From NCBI GenBank assembly GCA_013375355.1, contig JABXJV010000404.1, positions 1 through 21,024 on the forward strand: 21,024 bases of DNA. Direction: 5' to 3'. Source of the DNA: Candidatus Helarchaeota archaeon (GTDB lineage: Archaea > Asgardarchaeota > Lokiarchaeia > Helarchaeales > JABXJV01). Numbering within the stretch: position 1 is the first letter of the stretch; the number at the start of each line of letters is the position of its first letter. The position numbers and the translations under genes are program-made. Positions 14,999 to 21,024 of this stretch are shown piece by piece. The notes under the pieces are model-generated. The model saw only the letters and a list, made by a program, of their open reading frames with translations. It was not told the origin of the DNA and did not search any database.

Positions 14999-16138
14999 TT
15001 ACTCTACTAGACTTATAATTAGGTCATGGAGATCCAATAAAACTACATTTTTTCCTTCGATTCCAAGTGTTAAATTATCAAAACATGCTGGACATGATGT
15101 AATAATAACTTCAGCTCCTGCCTCGATATATTTTTCTACAACCATATTTGAAATTTTTTCCGCAGTTTCCGGATATGCAGCCTTACATAAACCTCCACCA
15201 CCACAACAATATGCATCTGCTTTTTCTCGTTCTAATTCAATAAGTTCTAGACCCGGAATGCTTTTTAGAATAGTTCTTGGAGCTTCATATATTCCGCTAT
15301 GTCTCCCTAATTCACAAGGATCTTGAAATAATACCTTTTTTTTGAATTCTTTTTCGATTTTCAGTTTTCCTTCCTTTATTAAATCAGCAAGAACTTCTGT
15401 TGAATGTAAAATCTCAAAAGGTAATTCTTTTTTAATTTTCTTATAATCATCATTCCACGCTTTATAACAACCTGGACAAGTTGTAATGATTTTTTTAACA
15501 CCTAGAGATGACATTTTTTCAATATTATGGTCTACTAACACGTTAATTTTTTCATCTTTCAGTCCTAAAAGGAAATAAGGGGCACCACAACACCATTCAT
15601 CTATTCCTAAAAGAGTATAATCAAAATTTACTTTATTAAATATTTTAACTAACGCTTCTGGAATATTATATAACGAACCTTTGAATGATTCTTGACAACC
15701 AACGAAAATTGCATTTTCCGATTGTTTATTAATTTTATCTCTAATTTCATCTTCAATATCTGATGCCCAATCTATGCGATCTTCGTTATCTAGCATGAAA
15801 ACATTTTTTTTTCCCATTATACTGTTAATTAATTTCGTCAGATTTTCTGGACCTTCATCTTTTTCAAGGATATATTTCCTAGTGGCTTTTACAGTCTCAA
15901 GAACATCAACCCCCGAAGGACAGCTGTCATTACAAAGACCGCAAAGGGTGCATGAAAATATTACGTCCTTGACTTTTTGTGTGATCCCTAGATTATTTAG
16001 ATAAAGATTACCTGCAATAGTCATTCTTGAACGTGGAGAGAGACCTTCAGTTATGTCTGTCCTAAAAACTGTACATAATTGTCTGCAACCACCACAATTA
16101 TTACATAAATAATAGTATTTTATCATTTCACCGCTCAT
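14999..16138 (-). CDS. GlcF/LldE-type iron-sulfur protein with CCG domains (2-hydroxy-acid oxidase subunit)
   Basis: This 379-residue electron-transfer subunit has two N-terminal [4Fe-4S] motifs: C12-x2-C15-x2-C18-x3-C22 and C63-x2-C66-x2-C69-x3-C73-P. Two CCG (HdrB-like) modules follow: C148, CC183-184, C221-x2-C224; and C275 (DPCELGRH), CC311-312 (YCCGGGG), C349-x2-C352. CCG modules bind non-cubane [4Fe-4S] clusters in heterodisulfide reductase and act in electron transfer in GlcF, GlpC and LldE. The ATG overlaps the upstream flavoprotein's TGA (ATGA) and is served by GGTGAG (16145-16150), so the two are co-translated and should form a GlcDF-like complex. The final acceptor (quinone, thiol or another protein) is not shown; no membrane helix is present. 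Confidence 0.9.
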   Translation of the reverse strand: MSGEMIKYYYLCNNCGGCRQLCTVFRTDITEGLSPRSRMTIAGNLYLNNLGITQKVKDVIFSCTLCGLCNDSCPSGVDVLETVKATRKYILEKDEGPENLTKLINSIMGKKNVFMLDNEDRIDWASDIEDEIRDKINKQSENAIFVGCQESFKGSLYNIPEALVKIFNKVNFDYTLLGIDEWCCGAPYFLLGLKDEKINVLVDHNIEKMSSLGVKKIITTCPGCYKAWNDDYKKIKKELPFEILHSTEVLADLIKEGKLKIEKEFKKKVLFQDPCELGRHSGIYEAPRTILKSIPGLELIELEREKADAYCCGGGGLCKAAYPETAEKISNMVVEKYIEAGAEVIITSCPACFDNLTLGIEGKNVVLLDLHDLIISLVE

Positions 16139-17667
16139 TTCTTCTCACCTAACTCCTCAAAAAATACTATTTTCGGAATTTCTTCATCTAGTGCCATCTT
16201 TCCAGGATTTAATATATTATTGGGATCAAAAGCTCTTTTTATCATTCTCATAGCTTCGATTGTTTCTTTTCCAAATTCTTTTTCCAGGAATTGTTGTTTC
16301 CAGAGGCCTATACCATGTTCTGCAGTTATAGTTCCTCCAAATGAAAAAACTTTATCAAGTATTTTTTCTTGAAATTCTTTTATTTTAGCCATATTTTCAT
16401 CAGTCATATTTTGTGCAGAAATTAAATGGACATTTCCATCCATAACATGACCAAATGTAATAGGCAAGAAACCGTGGGATGTTGCTATTTCTTTTGCTTC
16501 TTTTAGAAATTCAGATATTTTTTTAGGAGGAACGGCAACATCCAAAACCGCAGGAATGAACATCCTTGGAACTGTAGGTGGAGCCATACTTCTTGCTAAT
16601 CCAGGCCCGGCATTATGACGGGCATTCCAAAGAATCTCTTGATCTATAGGAGATTCTAAGATTAAAATCTTTGGTTCTTTTTCTGCAAATTCTTCACTTG
16701 TTATTAGTTTTTGTAATCTTTCTAAATCTTCTTTCACATATTTTTCATGAGATCCAATGATTTTAATTAATATAGTTCCAGCTTTTTTGGGGACCTTCAT
16801 TTTCTTTTCTATCTTACCTTGTTTCAACTGAAATTTGAAATTTTTATTCATTCCATCCAATGTCATTTCATCTGCATATTCTAGAAGCGCTAAATTTAAA
16901 CCCATCCCTCGTATTTTATCAATTGCGTAAAAACATTTATCCAAATCGCCAAATGCGACCACAATTGAAACTTCATGTTTTGGATAAGGTTGAATTTTTA
17001 AGGTAATTTCTGTAAAAATTCCAAGTGTTCCTTCGGAGCCAACAAAAAGAGAAGTCAGATCATATCCCGAAACTGATTTTTCAGTACCCTTGCGGTGGCT
17101 TCCAGTTTTAATTACTTTTCCACTTGCAAGAACTACTTCTAAACCCTTAGTATAATCTCTCGTGGTTCCAAAACGGAAACTAGTCGCACCAGATGCATTA
17201 TTGCCAACCATTCCCCCAAGCATGCAAGCAAAAGCGCTACCTGGTTCGGCTGGAAAGAAATATCCTTTTTTTGCTAACTCATGTTGCAAGACCCAAAATT
17301 CAACCCCTGGCTCAACAACACAAAATTCCTCATCTAAATTTATTTCTAAAATTTTATTCATATGTTTTCCAAAATCCATCATAATCGTATTTGGATAAAC
17401 TGGTAAAACCTGTCCTCCGTAAGATGTGTTAGCAGCTCGAGGGATTATTGGAATTTTTTTATCGTTTGCTAATTGTAAAATTTTCATAATTTCTTCTTTA
17501 TTTTTTGGAGTTACTAAAAATCCAGCTTTAAAACTAATATCTTTATAAATAGCCTCCAAACCTTTAGCTATCCAATCACCAGTAGCTATCAAATCAGCAT
17601 CATCAATAGAAACATCATCTTTACCACAAATACTGACTAACTTATTGTAAATATCATCTTGATTCAT
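16135..17667 (-). CDS. FAD-linked 2-hydroxy-acid dehydrogenase (GlcD / D-lactate dehydrogenase type)
   Basis: This 510-residue flavoprotein of the VAO/PCMH family oxidises a 2-hydroxy acid such as D-lactate or glycolate to the 2-oxo acid. Its FAD domain includes PRAANTSYGGQ (76-86; most relatives have RGAGTGLSGG), NNASGATSFRFGTT (156-169) and YDLTSLFVGSEGTLGI (202-217). The C-terminal cap contains the expected histidines FGHVMDGNVHL (405-415) and AEHGIGLWK (449-457), then FDPNNILNPGKM. Start is ATG 17667 with AAGGAG seven bases upstream. The gene is first in a two-gene unit with the GlcF-like protein and is divergent from the LutA/LutB-like pair. Substrate choice among lactate, glycolate and 2-hydroxyglutarate cannot be settled from sequence alone. 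Confidence 0.92.
   Translation of the reverse strand: MNQDDIYNKLVSICGKDDVSIDDADLIATGDWIAKGLEAIYKDISFKAGFLVTPKNKEEIMKILQLANDKKIPIIPRAANTSYGGQVLPVYPNTIMMDFGKHMNKILEINLDEEFCVVEPGVEFWVLQHELAKKGYFFPAEPGSAFACMLGGMVGNNASGATSFRFGTTRDYTKGLEVVLASGKVIKTGSHRKGTEKSVSGYDLTSLFVGSEGTLGIFTEITLKIQPYPKHEVSIVVAFGDLDKCFYAIDKIRGMGLNLALLEYADEMTLDGMNKNFKFQLKQGKIEKKMKVPKKAGTILIKIIGSHEKYVKEDLERLQKLITSEEFAEKEPKILILESPIDQEILWNARHNAGPGLARSMAPPTVPRMFIPAVLDVAVPPKKISEFLKEAKEIATSHGFLPITFGHVMDGNVHLISAQNMTDENMAKIKEFQEKILDKVFSFGGTITAEHGIGLWKQQFLEKEFGKETIEAMRMIKRAFDPNNILNPGKMALDEEIPKIVFFEELGEKK
16145..16150 (-). promoter_or_regulatory. Ribosome binding site of the GlcF-like gene
   Basis: GGTGAG on the minus strand lies six bases before the ATG at 16138, inside the end of the flavoprotein gene. 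It supports the overlapping ATGA junction and translational coupling. Confidence 0.75.
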
Positions 17668-17822
17668 AAAAGATCTCCTTAATCTTTATTAAATGAATTG
17701 AAATACTAATTTATTGGTAAGAAAACCATTCTACTTATACTTAATATAACAATTTTATTTTAGTATATTAAATTGTTTTACAAATGTAACAATAAAGAAA
17801 GGAAAAACTTAGAATTTATGGT
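17668..17822. promoter_or_regulatory. Shared divergent promoter region with an inverted repeat
   Basis: This 155-bp AT-rich gap separates the flavoprotein gene (leftwards) from the CCG-protein gene (rightwards), so it must carry both promoters. AAGGAG at 17675-17680 is the leftward ribosome binding site. TTACAAATGTAA at 17778-17789 is a perfect 12-bp palindrome (arms TTACA/TGTAA) flanked by TTGTT and CAA, so the symmetry nearly extends. It is a candidate operator for a regulator controlling both arms; this is inference. Confidence 0.4.
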
Positions 17823-18581
17823 GTGATAACCTTGTCAGAAGAAAATTCCAATATGTTTTTTGTGGGTTGTACAATTTCCTATTCATATCCTAGAGCTGCG
17901 GAATTAATGACAAAGATATTGGCTAAATATGGAGTAAAATACGGTACTTTTGATGATGAACCTTGTTGTGGCGGGGTCTTATCCAAAATAGGTCAATCCA
18001 GTGAAGCAGAAGAAAAAGTGAAAAAAAATATTGAATACTTTAAAAATCTTGGGATTAAGAGAATAGTTACAAATTGTCCTGAATGTTATTTAGCATTTAA
18101 AAAAGAATACACTAAAATCGACCCTAGTTTTGATAAAAAAATTGAAATTTTACATTATACAACACTTCTTGCTAACCTTATACGAGAAAAGAAAATAGTT
18201 TTTAAGAAAGAAGTCCAAATTAAGGCTACATATCATGATCCATGTGAACTTGGACGTCATATGGAAATTTATGAAGATCCGCGATTTATTATTAAATCAA
18301 TTCCAGGTATTCAATTTAAGGAATTAAAAAGAAATCTGGAGTATACTCAATGTTGTGGTGGACCAATTCGAATTCCTTATGTTCAATTAAGAAATATTTT
18401 AACAAAAAGTATTTTAAAAGAAGCAAAACGCAATTATTTGATTACGACTTGTCCAGCTTGTTATTATAATTTCCGAGCCGTAAAAGAACTTTTAGGAGCA
18501 AAAAGTATCCCTATTGATTTGATAGAATTGGTAGCATTTGCTTTAAATTTAACACCTACTTTATTGGAAGAAGATGGATAG
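17823..18581 (+). CDS. LutA/HdrB-like CCG-domain iron-sulfur protein
   Basis: This protein of about 250 residues is made of two CCG modules and lacks an N-terminal ferredoxin domain. The first module has C16 (FVGCTISYSYP), CC48-49 (DEPCCGG) and C85-x2-C88 (NCPECY). The second has C141 (DPCELGRHMEIYEDPR), CC177-178 and C210-x2-C213 (TCPACY). It resembles LutA of bacterial lactate oxidation and the HdrB subunit. The CELGRHxxIYExPR segment is shared with the GlcF-like protein at 14999-16138, so the two are related. No ATG fits the N-terminus: GTG 17823 or TTG 17832 are candidates, and a GGTGTGAT stretch (17820-17827) sits well for the TTG. Its TAG overlaps the ribosome binding site of the LutB-like gene, so the pair forms an operon. 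Confidence 0.85.
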   Translation: MITLSEENSNMFFVGCTISYSYPRAAELMTKILAKYGVKYGTFDDEPCCGGVLSKIGQSSEAEEKVKKNIEYFKNLGIKRIVTNCPECYLAFKKEYTKIDPSFDKKIEILHYTTLLANLIREKKIVFKKEVQIKATYHDPCELGRHMEIYEDPRFIIKSIPGIQFKELKRNLEYTQCCGGPIRIPYVQLRNILTKSILKEAKRNYLITTCPACYYNFRAVKELLGAKSIPIDLIELVAFALNLTPTLLEEDG

Positions 18582-18585
18582 GTGA
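18581..18585 (+). promoter_or_regulatory. Ribosome binding site deciding the LutB-like start
   Basis: GGTGA overlaps the TAG stop of the upstream gene and sits five bases before ATG 18591. It favours that ATG over the in-frame GTG at 18582. Confidence 0.7.
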
Positions 18586-18590
18586 AGAAA

Positions 18591-19868
18591 ATGTCAATTT
18601 ATGAGGATTTAATGAATATTATTGATAAAGAAATAGAAGAAAGCAGTAGAATAACTACACTCTTACAATTGGGAGCTTCTAGTATTATTGAAAGAATTAA
18701 AAAGTTAAAGCCTCAATTTGAAGAATTTAAGAAAATTAAACGTTATTCAATAGAACATTTAGACGAATTAGTAAAACAAGCAACTGAAATGTTAGAAGCA
18801 GTAGACTGCAATGTTTATTATGCAAAAACTGCAGAAGATGCATTAACTTATATATTAGATGTTGTGGGAGAGGAGAAAATGGTTGTAAAGTCAAAATCAA
18901 ATACAGCGAAAGAAATAGGTCTACCTGATAAGTTTGAAGAGAAGGGAATTGAAATTATTGAAACTGATCTTGGTGATCGTATTGTTCAATTAATGAAAGC
19001 TCGACCTAGCCATCCCATGGGCCCGGGAGTTCATTTAATGCCTGTTGATATTGCAGCTGCTTTTTCAAAACAATATAACAAAGACGTAGAGCCAACTGCT
19101 GAAGCTATAATAGAAATAGCTAGAATAGGAATTCGAGAAAAAATATTAAAAGCGAATGTTGGAATTACAGGAGCTAATGTAATAGTTGCTGAAGAAGGAA
19201 TGATTGGATTAATCGAAAATGAGGGTAATATTTCCTTAATTACTCGTCTTCCTGAAAAACATATTTGCATTGCTGGCATTGATAAGATAGTCCCTACTTG
19301 GAAAGATGCAGTTGAAGTCTGTAAAGTTGCTGAAAATACTATAAGTCTTAGAGGTGCTTATATATCATTTATTAGAGGTCCAAGTCGAACAGGAGATATC
19401 CAAGGTCGAGAAGTACTTGGTATGCACGGTGCAAAAGAAGTTCATGTCGTTTTAGTAGATCAATACAGAACTGAAGCGTTAAAAGAAAGCTTTAAGGAGT
19501 TATTATATTGTATTAATTGCGGGGCCTGTTTTCTTTCATGTTTAATATGTAATTATATAGGATTAGGAACCTTTGGATCAAAAATTGCTCGTGGTCCTAT
19601 TGGGATTGTAAAGACCGCATTTATTAAAGGTATAGAAGAAGCTGTAAAAGCAGGATTATATGTATGCGCTCAATGCAAACAATGCACCGAAACTTGTCCT
19701 TCTGGAATAAATATTTATGATCTAAATCAAAAAGTACGAGAAAAAGCAGTTCAACAAGGATTTATTATGCCTGAACATGAAGAAATTATTAAAAATATAA
19801 AAGAGAAAGATAATCCCTTTGGTAAAAAATTAGAAGATAAAATGAAATGGCGAAAAAATAAGAAATAA
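18591..19868 (+). CDS. LutB-like LUD-domain iron-sulfur oxidoreductase
   Basis: This 425-residue protein has a LUD domain (about residues 40-295) followed by a ferredoxin-like dicluster. LUD signatures are KSKSNTAKEIGL (100-111), GIEIIETDLGDRIVQL (119-134), PSHPMGPGVH and GITGANVIVAEEGMIGLIENEGN (191-213). Cluster cysteines are C307, C310, C313 and C317, with an extra C320 and no proline after C317, then the regular C359-x2-C362-x2-C365-x3-C369-P. In bacteria LutB works with LutA (and LutC) to oxidise L-lactate. Here LutA- and LutB-like genes are adjacent, no LutC is seen, and a GlcDF-like unit is divergent, so this pair may accept electrons from, or parallel, that flavoenzyme. The first cluster's altered spacing suggests changed redox properties (inference). 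Confidence 0.9.
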   Translation: MSIYEDLMNIIDKEIEESSRITTLLQLGASSIIERIKKLKPQFEEFKKIKRYSIEHLDELVKQATEMLEAVDCNVYYAKTAEDALTYILDVVGEEKMVVKSKSNTAKEIGLPDKFEEKGIEIIETDLGDRIVQLMKARPSHPMGPGVHLMPVDIAAAFSKQYNKDVEPTAEAIIEIARIGIREKILKANVGITGANVIVAEEGMIGLIENEGNISLITRLPEKHICIAGIDKIVPTWKDAVEVCKVAENTISLRGAYISFIRGPSRTGDIQGREVLGMHGAKEVHVVLVDQYRTEALKESFKELLYCINCGACFLSCLICNYIGLGTFGSKIARGPIGIVKTAFIKGIEEAVKAGLYVCAQCKQCTETCPSGINIYDLNQKVREKAVQQGFIMPEHEEIIKNIKEKDNPFGKKLEDKMKWRKNKK

Positions 19869-19926
19869 ATTAAAAAAAGATTAAATTGATTAAAATCACT
19901 TAAATAAGATTCAAAAGGAAATTTAA

Positions 19927-20607
19927 ATGTCGAAGGAGAAAACCGCTAAGGAATGGACTAAAGAAGGTTTCAATTATCAAAAAGCAAAAAATTATAAAAA
20001 AGCTATTGAATATTATGAAAGAGCATTAGAAATTGACCCTATTTATCCTATTGCTTTTTATCATATGGGAACGTCTTATAGTAAATTAGGAAATCTCGAA
20101 AAAGGGATTGAATGTTATCAAAAGGTAATTACCCTCAATCCGCAAGCTAATATGGCTTGGCATCGTCTAGGTAACAATTATTCTGATTTAGGAAATTATA
20201 AAAAAGCAATTAAATCCTTTGAAAAAGCAATAGAAATTGACCCTTTATATAAAAATGCTTGGAATGATATGGGAATTATCTATGGATATTTAGAAAATTA
20301 TAAAAAAGCTGCTGAATGTTTCCAAAAAGCTATTGAAATCAACTTACATGATGTATCATCTTGGAATAACTTGGGGTATGCATATTTAAAATTGGAAGAT
20401 TTTCAAAAATCTGTCGAATGTTATACTAAAGCCAGTGAAATAGATCCTAGGCATTTAAGTACTTGGTATCATTTAGCACTTGCTTATGATAATTTAAAGA
20501 ATTATGAAAAAGCTCTGGAGTGTTTAGAAAAGGGGTTAGAAATATCACCTAATGATGAAGATATATCAGCTCTTATTAGTATAATAAAAAAAGAATTAAA
20601 TAAATAA
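19927..20607 (+). CDS. TPR-repeat protein (six repeats)
   Basis: This 226-residue soluble protein consists almost wholly of tetratricopeptide repeats, about six 34-residue units, for example NYKKAIEYYERALEIDP, NLEKGIECYQKVITLNP and NYKKAIKSFEKAIEIDP. The consensus positions (W/Y at 4, G at 8, A at 20, P at 32) are kept, so it should form a right-handed superhelix that binds a peptide or protein partner. ATG 19927 is preceded by AAGGA about eight bases upstream. It follows the LutB-like gene by 58 bp on the same strand but may be separately transcribed. It is close in style to the TPR gene broken by TGA at 5218-5961, and its tryptophans fall at the site that is TGA there. No signal peptide or catalytic domain is visible. 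Confidence 0.9.
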   Translation: MSKEKTAKEWTKEGFNYQKAKNYKKAIEYYERALEIDPIYPIAFYHMGTSYSKLGNLEKGIECYQKVITLNPQANMAWHRLGNNYSDLGNYKKAIKSFEKAIEIDPLYKNAWNDMGIIYGYLENYKKAAECFQKAIEINLHDVSSWNNLGYAYLKLEDFQKSVECYTKASEIDPRHLSTWYHLALAYDNLKNYEKALECLEKGLEISPNDEDISALISIIKKELNK

Positions 20608-20710
20608 AGGTTTAATTTCGGTAAAATAAATATATTTTATAAAAATCCGTAGAAGAAATAAAACCATATGCAATAATCTTTTTAAAATCGAATTTTTATA
20701 ATTTATTTTG

Positions 20711-20890
20711 ATGCCAAAAGAAAAATTGTCTTTAATGAGTTATCTTACAATTATTGCATTTTTTACAATAATTATATTGTACATGGTCTTGGTACAACAC
20801 CCTCAAAACATTATGCGTAAAAATTTAGAAACACATCTTTCAATCTATTTTTTTATAATTCTATATGGCTTTAAATATATTTGGGATTAA
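20711..20890 (+). CDS. Possible small two-helix membrane protein
   Basis: A 59-residue open frame starts at ATG 20711. After a basic start (MPKEKLS) it contains a hydrophobic segment (about residues 11-28), a polar basic loop (HPQNIMRKNLETH) and a second aromatic-rich hydrophobic segment (about 44-57). The pattern fits a small membrane protein with both ends inside. There is no ribosome binding site and no recognisable family, and AT-rich DNA readily yields such hydrophobic frames, so it may not be a gene. Confidence 0.3.
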   Translation: MPKEKLSLMSYLTIIAFFTIIILYMVLVQHPQNIMRKNLETHLSIYFFIILYGFKYIWD

Positions 20891-21024
20891 ATATATATTA
20901 GTCAAAATTCATCGTAAAAATTTTTTTCAATTAACTTATCTTTATATTTATTTCAATTTTATTCTTGCTTTCAAACTGGAGCTAAATATTTTTGTGGTTT
21001 AAAAATTCCTATATATACTCAAAT

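Overview
The window is AT-rich archaeal DNA (roughly 30% GC by eye). Three things point to archaea: Shine-Dalgarno sites of the GGTGA/GGAGGT type lie before some genes while many others have none, a TATA-like box sits at leaderless spacing before one gene, and a surface protein has the archaeal signal-peptide/C-terminal-anchor layout. The gene mix (TPR proteins, two cobalamin/Fe-S reductases of the epoxyqueuosine-reductase and dehalogenase type, LUD and CCG-domain lactate-type oxidation genes, a proline-rich coiled-coil protein) suggests a sediment anaerobe of the Asgard group, most likely Lokiarchaeia-like. That placement is an inference; no marker gene (rRNA, ribosomal protein, ESP GTPase) is present to fix it.

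Layout. 1-1986 (+): a large helical protein with a 12-residue proline-rich tandem repeat, then a small orphan. 2006-3136 (+): an NAD-type isocitrate/isopropylmalate dehydrogenase family enzyme. 3139-5961 (-): three genes read leftwards: a TPR gene broken by one in-frame TGA, a cobalamin/Fe-S reductase-like protein, and a seven-helix membrane protein with a soluble C-terminal domain. 6130-6804 (-): the C-terminal half of an alpha/beta hydrolase (pseudogene) and an intact 50-residue ribbon-helix-helix regulator. 6987-7895 (+): a cofactor-dependent phosphoglycerate mutase whose C-terminal tail motif occurs three times. 7915-9708 (-): a tight two-gene unit of a DUF998-type membrane protein and a second Fe-S reductase. 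9933-11102 (-): a 389-residue orphan.

11235-14916: a PaaI-type thioesterase (+) and a six-CxxC zinc protein (-) that appear to have once been convergent neighbours. They are now separated by about 2.7 kb carrying a small orphan and a seven-repeat (beta-propeller-like) surface protein, with a ~222-bp direct repeat at each junction. The left repeat copy leaves a truncated zinc-protein remnant.

14999-19868: a divergent oxidation cluster. A GlcD-like flavoprotein and a GlcF-like Fe-S protein are read leftwards; a LutA-like CCG protein and a LutB-like LUD/ferredoxin protein are read rightwards. They share a 155-bp promoter region. Together they look like machinery that oxidises a 2-hydroxy acid (lactate or glycolate) and passes electrons through cubane and CCG-type clusters. 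The window ends with a six-TPR protein and a possible small membrane protein.

No tRNA, rRNA, CRISPR array, IS transposase or origin was seen. No gap between annotated elements exceeds 300 bases. The main gaps are 5962-6129, 6805-6986, 9709-9932, 14377-14543 and 20891-21024; apart from the short sites listed, I see only AT-rich DNA in them.
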